Assembly: GCF_022179385.1 (NCBI RefSeq) | Contig: NZ_BPQS01000020.1 | Location: forward strand, 39,410-103,409 | Direction of reading: 5' to 3' | Source of the DNA: Methylobacterium longum | GTDB lineage: Bacteria; Pseudomonadota; Alphaproteobacteria; Rhizobiales; Beijerinckiaceae | Length of the DNA: 64,000 nt | Shown: in pieces, positions 19,069 through 28,019 of the stretch | Position numbering within the stretch: position 1 is the first letter of the stretch | Layout: the number at the start of each line of letters is the position of its first letter | Translations under genes and position numbers: made by a program | Notes under the pieces: generated by a model | Database searches by the model: none | What the model saw: only the letters and a program-made list of their open reading frames with translations | Told to the model about the DNA's origin: nothing

Positions 19069-20145
19069 TTGAGTATTCGAATCGAAGCCAGTCCACCGCC
19101 GATGGCGCTGGTCGACGCCTTCGCGAGCAGTCCGTCACCGATGGTCATCACGGACGCGCGCGCGCCCGACAACCCGGTCGCCTGGGCGAACGACGCCTTC
19201 CTGCAGGCCACGGGCTACGATGTCGAGGAAGTCATTGGGCGCAACTGCCGCATGCTCCAGGGACCGGCCACGGACCCGGCGACCGTCGCGCGGATCCGCA
19301 ATGCCGTTCGCTCGGCCGAGCCGATCTCGGTGGAACTTCTCAACTACCGCAAGGACGGCACCACCTTCTGGAACGCGATGACCATCACGCCGGTGCGCGA
19401 TGCCGAGGGCGTGGCGTTCTACTACGCCGCTCAGGCGGACATGACGCACACCCACCAGCTCGAAGTGTCCATGCGCGGCACCAACGACGAACTGGAGCGT
19501 CTGGTCGACGCGCGGACGCGTGATCTGAGCGCGGCGCTGGAGCAGAAGACGGCCCTGCTCCACGAGGTCGATCATCGGGTGAAGAACAACCTCCAGGTGA
19601 TCTCCTCGCTGATGCTGCTCAAGGCGCGACGCACTCCCGAGGGTGAGGCACGCGACGCGCTCCAGAGCATGGCGGAGCGCATCGGAGCGCTGTCGACCGC
19701 CCATCGGATGCTCTACTCGGAGGGCGACTGCACGCATTTCAACCTCGGCGACTTCGCGACCGAGTTTCTCGCCGACATGAACGCCGGCCTCGATCCGGGG
19801 CGGCGTCGGGTGGAGGCCGATGTCGAGCCGATCGCCGTGGCCGCCGCGATGGCCGCGCCGCTGGCGCTTCTTCTCCACGAGTTGACCGCGAATGCCCTTC
19901 AGCACGCCTTCCCGGAAGAGCGTGAGGGCGTGGTGTCGATCGCCGCCCGGCGGACCTCATCGGGCATGCACCTGACGATCCGGGACGACGGCGTCGGCCT
20001 CGCGGCGGTGCCCCCGAACCCGGCGGGCTTCGGACGCAATCTGGTGGAGATGGTGGTCCGCCAGATGCGCGGGACGATCGCGTGGGCGGATGCCGGACCC
20101 GGCACCACCGTGGAGATCGACATTCCGATCCAGGGATCGTCTTGA
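19069..20145 (+). CDS. LOV-domain blue-light histidine kinase (HisKA_2 type)
   Basis: 358 residues from TTG 19069, preceded by GGAAGAG at a 4-5 bp spacing. The N-terminal LOV/PAS domain (about 13-130) has the flavin motif GRNCRMLQG, whose C60 would form the photo-adduct with FMN. After a short coiled linker comes a HisKA_2 dimerisation domain with LLHEVDHRVKNNLQ (probable phospho-acceptor H169). A HATPase-like domain follows with an N-box (HELTANALQHAF) and a G-box (DDGVGL). No membrane segment is present, so this is a cytoplasmic photosensor. The receiver gene begins 68 bp downstream. The frame is open to ATG 18976, an alternative start. Confidence 0.88.
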   Translation: MSIRIEASPPPMALVDAFASSPSPMVITDARAPDNPVAWANDAFLQATGYDVEEVIGRNCRMLQGPATDPATVARIRNAVRSAEPISVELLNYRKDGTTFWNAMTITPVRDAEGVAFYYAAQADMTHTHQLEVSMRGTNDELERLVDARTRDLSAALEQKTALLHEVDHRVKNNLQVISSLMLLKARRTPEGEARDALQSMAERIGALSTAHRMLYSEGDCTHFNLGDFATEFLADMNAGLDPGRRRVEADVEPIAVAAAMAAPLALLLHELTANALQHAFPEEREGVVSIAARRTSSGMHLTIRDDGVGLAAVPPNPAGFGRNLVEMVVRQMRGTIAWADAGPGTTVEIDIPIQGSS

Positions 20146-20213
20146 GGATTCCGTGCTGACGCTACAAGGTCGCGGCAAACTCGGCGGTGCTCACGTCGGA
20201 GAACGGAGTGGAC

Positions 20214-20651
20214 ATGGGGTCGGGGAACGCAGCCGCGGAAGCCGCCCTTCGCATCCTCGTCGTTGAGGACGAGGCGCTCATCGCCCTCGAGCTGGAATGC
20301 CTCCTCGATGACCTCGGCCACGTCACCGTGGGTGTCGCCGGCAACGCGGCCGAGGCCATCGCCATGGCCAAAACCACGGCGCCGGACGTCGCCCTGGTGG
20401 ACATCCATCTGGTCGACGGTCCGACCGGCATCGAGGTTGCGCGGGTGCTTTCGGCCGACCGGCGCACCACCGTCGTCTTCATGACCGCCAACGCCAAGCG
20501 CATCCCGCCCGATTTCGCCGGGGCCATCGGGGTAATCGCGAAACCCTATTCCGAGCGGGTCGTCGCCAGCACCCTCGATTACGTGGCGGACCGGCGCGCC
20601 GGCCGCAGCGACTCCGATCTGCCGGACGGCTTCTCGCCCGCGCCGCGTTGA
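20214..20651 (+). CDS. Single-domain response regulator
   Basis: 145-residue receiver domain without an output domain. Acidic residues in LVVEDE (residues 15-20), the phospho-acceptor D63 in ALVDIHL and the conserved lysine in IAKPYSE are visible. The ATG at 20214 has GGAG five bases upstream; a GTG at 20187 is possible. It follows the LOV kinase directly and is the obvious phosphoryl acceptor. Single-domain receivers of this type in alphaproteobacteria often act in phosphorelays to other regulators; the final target is not in this window. Confidence 0.86.
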   Translation: MGSGNAAAEAALRILVVEDEALIALELECLLDDLGHVTVGVAGNAAEAIAMAKTTAPDVALVDIHLVDGPTGIEVARVLSADRRTTVVFMTANAKRIPPDFAGAIGVIAKPYSERVVASTLDYVADRRAGRSDSDLPDGFSPAPR

Positions 20652-20679
20652 GGCTCCAGCCGATCCAGCGCAGAGCGGC

Positions 20680-23391
20680 TCAGCTCTTTGCCAATCGCTC
20701 GCGCTTCAGCCTGTAGAGCGCATCCAGTGCCTCCCGCGGGGTCAGCGTGTCGGGATCGATCGCGTCGAGGAGCGTGCCGAGGCGATCCTCGGGCGGCGGC
20801 TCCGGCGGCGGGGGCGGCGCCAGGGCGGCGAACAGCGGAAGGTCGTCGATCCGAGCCCGCGCCGGTCGGCCGCGCTCCGCCTTCTCCAGGCTCTTGAGAA
20901 TGGCCCCGGCCCGCGTCACCACGCTGCCCGGGAGGCCCGCCAGCCGCGCGACCTGCAGGCCGTAACTCCGCTCCGCGACTCCGGCCACCACCTCGTGCAG
21001 GAACACGACGCCGTCCCGATGCTCGGCCACCTTGAGCGTGGCGTTCTCCAGCCGCGCCAGCCGATCGCCGAGGGCGGTCAGCTCGTGGAAATGCGTGGCG
21101 AAGAGCGCCCGGCAGGCGTTCACCTCGTGCAGGTGCTCCAGGCAGGCCCAGGCGATGGAGAGGCCGTCGAAGGTGGCGGTGCCACGGCCGATCTCGTCGA
21201 GGATCACCAGGGAGCGGCGCGTCGCCTGATTGAGGATCGATGCGGTCTCGACCATCTCGACCATGAAGGTCGATTGCCCGCGGGCGAGGTCGTCGGCGGC
21301 GCCGACCCGGGAGAACAGGCGATCGATGCGGCCGATGCGCGCCTCGGACGCCGGAACGAAGGCGCCCATCTGGGCCAGCACCGCGATCAGCGCGTTCTGG
21401 CGCAGGAACGTCGACTTGCCGCCCATGTTCGGGCCGGTGATCAGCCGGATGCGGCCGCGGGTATCGCCTGACAGGTCGCAATCGTTGGCGATGAACGGCT
21501 CGCCCGCCCGGCGCAGGGCCGCCTCGACGACGGGATGCCGTCCCCCCGTGATGACAAAGCTCAACGAGTCGTCGACCACCGGCCGCCGCCAATCGAGTTC
21601 GACGGCGAGCTCGGCCTGACTTGCGGCCACATCGAGCCCGGCCAGGGCCTCGGCCACCTCGGCGATCTGCTCGGCGCGCGCGAGGACGCGGGCGGCGCAG
21701 TCGTCGAAGACGGTGGCTTCCAGGGCGAGCGCCCGGTCGGACGCTCCAGAGATCTTGGATTCCAGCCCGCCCAGTTCGACGCTGGTGAAGCGCATGGCGT
21801 CCACCATGGTCTGGCGATGGACGAACTCGCTCTGAAGTCCCTTGAGGCAGGCTTCACCCACCGATTGCGGGACCTCGATGAAATAGCCCAGCAGGTTGTT
21901 GTGCTTGATCCGAAGGGTTCGGCAGCCGGTCTGCTCGGCGTAGCGCGCCTGGAGAGCGGCGATGACCTTGCGCGAATCCTGGCCCAGGGCCCGCGCCTCG
22001 TCGATCTCGGGATGGTACCCCCCGCGCACGAAGCCGCCGTCGCGGCGGCTCAGCGGAAGCTCGTCGGCCAGGGCCGCCGCCAGGGTTGCGATCAGGTCCG
22101 GATCGGCTTCGGACAGGTGCCCGGCCAACCGGGCGAGGTCCGCCGGCAGGTCCGGAATTGCGGCGAGACGCGCCCCGAGATCCGCGGCCACCGCCATTCC
22201 GTCGCGAATGGCAGCCAGGTCTCGGGGCCCGGCCCGGCCGAGCCCGGTGCGCGCCAGCGCCCGGGCGAGGTCGGGGGCCCGGGCCAGGGCCTCCCGCAGG
22301 ACGCCGCGCAGGGAGCCATCGTCCGCCAGATGCGCCACGGACGCGTGGCGCCGGGCGATCGCGCCGAGATCGGTCAGCGGGCCGGCAAGGTGCTCCGCCA
22401 GGAGCCGCGCACCGTTCGCCGTCACGGTCCGGTCGATCGTGGCGAGCAGGCTCCCCGCCCGCTCCCCCGACAGGGTGCGCGTCAATTCGAGATTGGCGCG
22501 GGTGGCCGCGTCGATCGCCAGGGTGGCGCCGCCGTCCTCCCGGCTCGGAACCGCCAACGTGGGTCGGGCCGCGAGCTGTGTGCGCGCGATGTAGAGCAGC
22601 GCTGCCCCAGCCGCGGCGATCTCGGCCCGGGTGAACTGCCCGAAGCCGTCAAGCGTGGAGACGCCGTACTGCTCGCGCAGGCGCCGCTCGGCTGCCGCGG
22701 GTTCCAGCTCCGCCTGTGCCAACGGCACGACCGCGGCCCGACTCTCCTGCCAGATCCGCGCGAGGGCGGGATCCGCGTGGATCGCCTCGGACAGGACGAT
22801 CTCACGCGGGTCGTGCCGGGCGATGGCGCCGGCGAGATCGCCGCCCGCGACCTCGCTCAACGCGAAGCGTCCAGTGGAGATGTCGACGGCCGCCAGACCG
22901 TAAGCGACGGCCCCCTCTCCGGCCTTGCGGCGCCCGATGGCGAGGAGGAGGTTCGCCCGGGCCGGATCGAGGAGCCGGTCCTCGGTGATGGTCCCCGGCG
23001 TGACGAGGCGGACGACCTCCCGGCGCACCACCGATTTCGGGCCGCGCTTCTTCGCCTCGGCGGGATCCTCGGTCTGTTCGCAGACCGCAACGCGGTGGCC
23101 GAGGGCGATCAGGCGGTTGAGGTAGTCGTCGGAGCGCTCCACCGGCACGCCGCACATCGGGATCTCGCCGCCGGCGTGCTTGCCGCGCTTGGTCAGCACG
23201 ATGCCGAGCGCCCGGGAGGCGATCTCCGCGTCCTCGAAGAACAATTCGTAGAAGTCGCCCATCCGGTAGAACAGCAGGCAGTCCGGATTGGCGGCCTTGA
23301 TCTCGATGTACTGCGCCATCATGGGCGTGGCGCCGGTCGGGTCGAGGCCGGGGGTCTTGTCGGCGGCGGGGCGGACGGCGGGAATGGCCAT
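20680..23391 (-). CDS. mutS: DNA mismatch repair protein MutS
   Basis: 903-residue mismatch-recognition ATPase. The N-terminal mismatch-binding domain has the DNA-contacting F-x-E motif in YRMGDFYELFFEDA (about residues 42-55). Connector, lever and clamp domains follow. The C-terminal ABC-type ATPase has Walker A GPNMGGKST (about 652-660) and a Walker B segment VILDEIGRGT (about 732). The length is typical of MutS1. The first ATG in frame fits family length. Confidence 0.97.
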   Translation of the reverse strand: MAIPAVRPAADKTPGLDPTGATPMMAQYIEIKAANPDCLLFYRMGDFYELFFEDAEIASRALGIVLTKRGKHAGGEIPMCGVPVERSDDYLNRLIALGHRVAVCEQTEDPAEAKKRGPKSVVRREVVRLVTPGTITEDRLLDPARANLLLAIGRRKAGEGAVAYGLAAVDISTGRFALSEVAGGDLAGAIARHDPREIVLSEAIHADPALARIWQESRAAVVPLAQAELEPAAAERRLREQYGVSTLDGFGQFTRAEIAAAGAALLYIARTQLAARPTLAVPSREDGGATLAIDAATRANLELTRTLSGERAGSLLATIDRTVTANGARLLAEHLAGPLTDLGAIARRHASVAHLADDGSLRGVLREALARAPDLARALARTGLGRAGPRDLAAIRDGMAVAADLGARLAAIPDLPADLARLAGHLSEADPDLIATLAAALADELPLSRRDGGFVRGGYHPEIDEARALGQDSRKVIAALQARYAEQTGCRTLRIKHNNLLGYFIEVPQSVGEACLKGLQSEFVHRQTMVDAMRFTSVELGGLESKISGASDRALALEATVFDDCAARVLARAEQIAEVAEALAGLDVAASQAELAVELDWRRPVVDDSLSFVITGGRHPVVEAALRRAGEPFIANDCDLSGDTRGRIRLITGPNMGGKSTFLRQNALIAVLAQMGAFVPASEARIGRIDRLFSRVGAADDLARGQSTFMVEMVETASILNQATRRSLVILDEIGRGTATFDGLSIAWACLEHLHEVNACRALFATHFHELTALGDRLARLENATLKVAEHRDGVVFLHEVVAGVAERSYGLQVARLAGLPGSVVTRAGAILKSLEKAERGRPARARIDDLPLFAALAPPPPPEPPPEDRLGTLLDAIDPDTLTPREALDALYRLKRERLAKS

Positions 23392-23475
23392 GGCGCCTCT
23401 TAGCAGAGCGCCGCGCGCGAATCAGGACGCGGGCACCGACGCGGCTGGGGAGAAGCCGCCGCGGCAGTGGATGGC

Positions 23476-23502
23476 GGCCGGCCCCAGCATCCGGGGCCGG
23501 CC
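23476..23502 (-). terminator. Hairpin after a small secreted-protein gene
   Basis: A perfect 10-bp stem (GGCCGGCCCC with GGGGCCGGCC) with a 7-base loop lies 5 bp past the stop of the reverse-strand gene at 23508-23804. No T-run follows on that strand, so termination is uncertain. Confidence 0.5.
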
Positions 23503-23507
23503 GGACC

Positions 23508-23804
23508 TCAGTAGCGCGGGCCGTTCGTGGTGTTGCCGAGATTCTGCTGATACCCGCGCATGGCCGGGTTCTTCGCGTTCGGGCTGCCGTGACGCATCGT
23601 GTTCATGCGACGCATGCGGCGCTGGTGCCGGGTGGTGTGGTGCCGGTGCATCCGGTGGTGGCGGTGTTGCATCGCGACGTTCTCCAGCAAACCGCCCCCG
23701 GCCAGACCGGATTGCGGCATCGCGGGCGCTGCCTGCGCCGACGCAGTCCCGGCCAGGACGCCCACCGCGAGCAGGCCGGCGGTCAACAAATTGCGAAACG
23801 ACAT
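23508..23804 (-). CDS. Small secreted His/Arg-rich hypothetical protein
   Basis: 98 residues with a clear signal peptide (RNLLTAGLLAVGVLAGTASAQA, cleavage after AQA). The short mature region is rich in His, Arg and Met (HRHHRMHRHHTTRHQRRMRRM). Such basic, histidine-rich periplasmic peptides are common in Methylobacterium and might bind metals, but no family function is known to me. The ATG at 23804 was chosen because the signal sequence starts there; an upstream start at 23837 adds 11 non-signal residues. Confidence 0.6.
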   Translation of the reverse strand: MSFRNLLTAGLLAVGVLAGTASAQAAPAMPQSGLAGGGLLENVAMQHRHHRMHRHHTTRHQRRMRRMNTMRHGSPNAKNPAMRGYQQNLGNTTNGPRY

Positions 23805-24150
23805 TATGCAGAACCTCGGTTTGACCTCATAAGTCACAGACTAAGGGGGAAGCGATTGAAATGTTCCGCGCGCCAACCGGAAAAGAAGCCCCTGCCTTTG
23901 TCGAGTTCAGGGATTAACTGATCTCCCGGCGCGTGCTTGCAATCAGCCATCGAGCGTCAGATATAACTTAAAGGCGAATTCCTATCTTTACTGCAATCCG
24001 GTGGCGCAAGGCCTCGGCGCTCGAGGCCGCCGACTTGCGCGTTCACATCCCGATCCCCGCTTCGCACCGCGGGGGGGACTTCAAGAACCGCTGACACCGG
24101 CAGGCTCGACAGGGTGGCCGGGGCCCGTCGACCCGGATCGGACCGGTCCT
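23805..24150. other. Intergenic leader, no gene seen
   Basis: About 346 bp. The half next to 23804 is comparatively AT-rich (around 23930-24000) and probably holds the promoter of the reverse-strand secreted-protein gene. The rest contains GC-rich sequence and the 3' flank of the hydrolase gene. No ORF with coding character, RNA or clear hairpin was seen. Confidence 0.5.
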
Positions 24151-25008
24151 TCAGGCCAGGAAGCGTGCCAGATCCGCGTTGACCGCGGCCGGCTCCTCAT
24201 GCGCGATCCAGTGGGTGGCCTGGTCGTACCAGCGGATGCTGCCGTGGTCGCAGAACGCGAGGCTCGCCTCGGCCAAGCCGGACTGCAGGGCGGTGTCCCG
24301 CTTGCCCCAGAGGATCAGCGTCGGCACCCGAACCCGGGGCGGGCTCGTCCGCGGAAGGCGCACCAGCGCGCGATACCAGTTCAGCATCGCCGTCATTGCG
24401 CCGGGCTGCCGCCATGCCGCGACGTAGCGCTCGAAATCGGCCCGCGTGAAGGCGCCCGGCCGGCTCGTGCGGGTCAGCGCCTGCCGCAGCGCGCGAAACC
24501 GGTCGGCCGTGAGCAGGCGCTCGGGCAGCCGGGGGAGCTGGAACAGGCCGACATAGACGCTGCGCAGCCACTGGCCGGGATGGTGCCGCATGTAGTCGCC
24601 GACGACGGCAGGGTGCGGCGCGTTCAGGATGGCGAGGCGGTCGATCCGCTCGGGGTGGAGGCTCGCGGTCCACCACGCGACCAGACCGCCCCAGTCGTGG
24701 CCCACCAGCCGCACAGTCGGAGCGCCGCAGGCGTCGGCCAGGGCGACGACGTCGCCCGCCAGCCGGTCCAGATGGTAGGCGGCGATTCCGGACGGCTTGT
24801 CGCTGAGGCCGTAGCCCCGCTGATCCGGGACGATCACCCTGAAGCCGGCCGTCGCGAGGGGGCCGATCTGATGGCGCCAGCCGAACCAGAACTCCGGGAA
24901 GCCGTGCAGCAGGATCACCGGCGGTCCGTCATCCGGCCCCGCCTCCGCGACGTGCAGGGTCACCTGCGGCAGCGCGATCCGGCGAAAGCTTACGTCTGCC
25001 ACTTCCAT
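24151..25008 (-). CDS. Alpha/beta hydrolase, epoxide-hydrolase-like
   Basis: 285 residues. The oxyanion segment HGFPEFWFGW is near residues 34-43. The nucleophile elbow GHDWGG has aspartate rather than serine, as in epoxide hydrolases and haloalkane dehalogenases. The late catalytic histidine is in ATHWIAHEEP. The cap region has tyrosines that could polarise an epoxide, but exact positions cannot be confirmed without alignment. The ATG at 25008 was chosen (preceded by GGGGAG); the frame runs up to 25128 without homology. The substrate is unknown. Confidence 0.82.
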   Translation of the reverse strand: MEVADVSFRRIALPQVTLHVAEAGPDDGPPVILLHGFPEFWFGWRHQIGPLATAGFRVIVPDQRGYGLSDKPSGIAAYHLDRLAGDVVALADACGAPTVRLVGHDWGGLVAWWTASLHPERIDRLAILNAPHPAVVGDYMRHHPGQWLRSVYVGLFQLPRLPERLLTADRFRALRQALTRTSRPGAFTRADFERYVAAWRQPGAMTAMLNWYRALVRLPRTSPPRVRVPTLILWGKRDTALQSGLAEASLAFCDHGSIRWYDQATHWIAHEEPAAVNADLARFLA

Positions 25009-25043
25009 CCGCCCGAGCTCCCCGTAGCCGCCCCGTCGGGCCC

Positions 25044-25229
25044 TCAGTAACCGAGCGCCGCGGAGGCGCCCGTCTCCGGAGAGAGCTGGTCCCGAAGACG
25101 GACCGGCGAGGTCCGGGTCCAGAGGCACAGCAGGACGAAGGCGGCACCCTGCAGCAGGCCCCCGCCAGCGGTTGCGCGATCCGCCCCGGCGGCATGAGGG
25201 TGGATCGGGTTCGAAGGTGTGTCGGTCAT
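25044..25229 (-). CDS. Small hypothetical protein
   Basis: 61 residues with an ATG start preceded by GGGGAG at a plausible distance. A short hydrophobic stretch (GLLQGAAFVLLCLW) suggests a single membrane-associated helix. It sits 35 bp upstream of the hydrolase gene on the same strand and may be co-transcribed. No family was recognised. Confidence 0.4.
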   Translation of the reverse strand: MTDTPSNPIHPHAAGADRATAGGGLLQGAAFVLLCLWTRTSPVRLRDQLSPETGASAALGY

Positions 25230-25327
25230 GATCGGAGGCTCCCCGTGTCTCTCAGGACAGATCGGCGCCCGGCGCGTTCAGTTACAGGGCCGGCGAGCGT
25301 GCGCGTGCGGCGCCGCACGTGGACACG

Positions 25328-27061
25328 TCAGCGCACCGGCTCGAGCCAGCGCGCGAGTGTCCCGCCCGCGATGCCCGCCTGCGTCTCGCGATATCCGAGG
25401 TCTGCGGATTCGCGGAAGCGCGACCAAGCCCTGAGGTCGATTCCGGACAATTGCGGCTTCAGCACCGCCGTGGCGTGGGTGGCCGCCATCAGGCTCTGGG
25501 CGTCGCTCGACACGGTGGCGGCCCGCAGCAGCAGCGGCGCAAGCCCCGGCATCGCCAGCGGCGAGCCGATCAGCCTTCGCACGAGCCGGCCTCTCCAGCC
25601 GCGCGACGGCATGTCCTGGAAGGCGCGGTCGCTGCCCACGTCGACGGCCAGAACGGGTCCCCGTTCCATGCCGGCGGCGACGTCGGCCGGGAGGTTGTTC
25701 ATCATGCCGCCGTCGACCAGCACGCCCTCGTCGCACAGCACCGGCGGCAGGAGCCCGGGGATCGCGATGCTGGCACGCAGCGCCTTCGGCAGGTCGCCCG
25801 ACCGATGGACCATGGTGCTGCCGGTCGTCAGGTTCGACGAGACGCAGAAGAACGGCAGCCACAGATCCTCGATGCGCACGCCGCCGAAGCGCGCGGCGAG
25901 ACCGGCATCGACCTTGGCGCCACGGGTCAGGGCGTGAAGTGGCAGCGTGTAATCGTTGATCGGGTTGCTGGTTGCGAAGAACGCCTCGGTCTGCGCGTGG
26001 ATCTCGGCGGTGCTCCAGCCCATCGCGAGGCTCGCCGCGATGATGGCGCCCATGCTGGTGCCGCCGACGAAATCCGGTGAGCAGCCGGCCTCGTCCAGGG
26101 CCTTCAGGACTCCGAGATGGGCGAGCCCCCGCGCGCCTCCCCCGCCGAGGACCAGGCCCCGGGCCGCGCCGCTGACGAGACGGGCGAGGCGCTGGAGATC
26201 CGCCGGACAGTCGTCGCGCAGCTGGATCCGCAGCGCCGATGGCAGGGCGGCGACCGCGGGATGCAGGGATCTCGGGCGCCGCGCGCCCGCCTCCTGCCGG
26301 ATCACGAGGTCCATGCGGATCCAGTCCGAGCGCACGCGCTCGAGGTAGGCGGCCGCGCCCGGGCGCGGCGGGGCGCCGGGTTCGGCGAGCAGAAGCACGT
26401 GGTCGCCGCGGCGCTGGCTCTGACGGCACCAGGGGCAGTCGATCTCCCGGGCGGCGAGGATCGTGCGCGCGCACCGGCCCTCGAAATCCTGGAACCAGGT
26501 CTCGTCGGCGCCCGCCGGCCAGTCCGTGAGGCAGCCGGTCTCACCGGGCAGGATCGCGTCGAAGCTAGTGGCGAGCCGCCGCGCGAGATCCGCCGGATCC
26601 GGGCCTTCCGTCACCGCGAGGATCGTGAAGATGCGCGGGGCGTGATGAAGCGAGTAGCCGTCGTAGACCGCGCGTAACCGGTCCGCCAGCATGCGGGCGA
26701 AGTACAGGAGCGTGTGGGGATGCTCGGTGATCACCGCTTCGAAGGCGTCCCGGGTGAGCTGCAGGAGATGCGAGTCCCGCAGCGCCATCACGGTGGCCGC
26801 CCGGGGCGTGTCGGACAACAGGGCCATCTCGCCGAACGTCTCGGGCGGGCGGAGGCGCGCGATCCGCGTCGGCGTCCCGTTGTGGTCGCGAGCCGAGACT
26901 CCGACGACCCCCGAGACGAGGGTGTAGAGCGCGTCCCCGGGCGCGCCCTGTTCGAAGAGCGTTCGGCCGCCGGGCACCGCCACCGGCACCATCCGGGCGC
27001 GCACCGCATTGATCGCCGGCGCGTCGAGCCCGGCCAGGAACGGAATCAGGGGCGTGCTCAC
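25328..27061 (-). CDS. Patatin-like phospholipase with cyclic-nucleotide-binding domain
   Basis: 577 residues from GTG 27061 (GAGGGA upstream). An N-terminal cNMP-binding beta-barrel (about 10-125; FEQGAPGDALYTLVSG, FGEMALL) is followed by a middle region of unknown role that contains DCPWCRQ. A patatin domain follows, with GGGGARG (oxyanion loop, about 306-312), GTSMG (nucleophile S336) and DGG (D450) forming the Ser-Asp dyad. This is the architecture of bacterial NTE-like lysophospholipases. The middle block is conserved in rssA/NTE-type proteins of similar length. An ATG at 27142 is an alternative start. Confidence 0.88.
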   Translation of the reverse strand: MSTPLIPFLAGLDAPAINAVRARMVPVAVPGGRTLFEQGAPGDALYTLVSGVVGVSARDHNGTPTRIARLRPPETFGEMALLSDTPRAATVMALRDSHLLQLTRDAFEAVITEHPHTLLYFARMLADRLRAVYDGYSLHHAPRIFTILAVTEGPDPADLARRLATSFDAILPGETGCLTDWPAGADETWFQDFEGRCARTILAAREIDCPWCRQSQRRGDHVLLLAEPGAPPRPGAAAYLERVRSDWIRMDLVIRQEAGARRPRSLHPAVAALPSALRIQLRDDCPADLQRLARLVSGAARGLVLGGGGARGLAHLGVLKALDEAGCSPDFVGGTSMGAIIAASLAMGWSTAEIHAQTEAFFATSNPINDYTLPLHALTRGAKVDAGLAARFGGVRIEDLWLPFFCVSSNLTTGSTMVHRSGDLPKALRASIAIPGLLPPVLCDEGVLVDGGMMNNLPADVAAGMERGPVLAVDVGSDRAFQDMPSRGWRGRLVRRLIGSPLAMPGLAPLLLRAATVSSDAQSLMAATHATAVLKPQLSGIDLRAWSRFRESADLGYRETQAGIAGGTLARWLEPVR

Positions 27062-27269
27062 GCGTCCCTCACGGGACCGGCGGGATGGCGCAGGCTCTTC
27101 CCAGGACACCGCCGCATCGCCCCCACCCTCCCCGGTCCACAAACGCGGTACAGCCTAAGCGTAAAGGCCGAACTTCGTGACCGCGTGCCGCATCTGAAAC
27201 GCGGGTGTCTTCGCGTCGCGGCCGCCATCCGCTACAGGCGGACAACACCAGCAGGGCCGGGAGAAACGC

Positions 27270-28019
27270 ATGTCGATGGCGGGTCGGATCGCGATCGTGA
27301 CCGGGGCGGGCACGGGGGTCGGCAAGGCGGCGGCCCTGGCGCTCTCCGGGGGCGGATGGACCGTCGTGCTGTCCGGCCGGCGGCCGGCGCCCCTCGAAGA
27401 GGTGGCGGCTCAGATCGGCGATCGGGCCTTGGTGGTTCCCACCGATGTCACCGATCCCGGCTCCATCGCGAGCCTCTTCGAGCAGACCCGTGCGAAGTTC
27501 GGCCGCCTCGACCTGCTGTTCAACAATGCCGGGATCGGCGCTCCCGCGGTGCCTCTGGAGGATCTGCCGCTGGAGACGTGGCGCCAAGTGGTCGATACCA
27601 ACCTCACGGCCCTGTTCCTGTGCACCCAGCACGCCTTCCGCATCATGCGCGATCAAAACCCCCAGGGTGGGCGAATCATCAACAACGGCTCGATCTCGGC
27701 GCATGCCCCTCGGCCGAACTCGATCGCCTACACGGCGACCAAGCACGCCGTGACCGGGCTCACGAAGGCGACCTCGCTGGATGGCCGCGCTTACGACATC
27801 GCCTGCGGACAGATCGACATCGGCAATGCCGATACGCCGATGGGCGGGAAGATGAAGGCGGGTGTGCCCCAGGCGGACGGATCGCTGCGCCCCGAGGCGG
27901 TGATGGATCCGGACCATGTCGGCCAGGCGGTCCTCACGATGGCGAACCTGCCGTTGGAGACCAACGTGCAGTTCATGACCATCATGGCCACCAAGATGCC
28001 GTTCGTCGGGCGTGGCTGA
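27270..28019 (+). CDS. Short-chain dehydrogenase/reductase
   Basis: 249-residue classical SDR. The dinucleotide-binding motif TGAGTGVG is at 11-18, NNAG at 85-88, and the catalytic S141, Y154 and K158 (YTATK) are in place. The substrate cannot be assigned. It is divergent from the patatin gene and ends before the long AT-rich leader of the sugar transporter operon. Confidence 0.9.
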   Translation: MSMAGRIAIVTGAGTGVGKAAALALSGGGWTVVLSGRRPAPLEEVAAQIGDRALVVPTDVTDPGSIASLFEQTRAKFGRLDLLFNNAGIGAPAVPLEDLPLETWRQVVDTNLTALFLCTQHAFRIMRDQNPQGGRIINNGSISAHAPRPNSIAYTATKHAVTGLTKATSLDGRAYDIACGQIDIGNADTPMGGKMKAGVPQADGSLRPEAVMDPDHVGQAVLTMANLPLETNVQFMTIMATKMPFVGRG

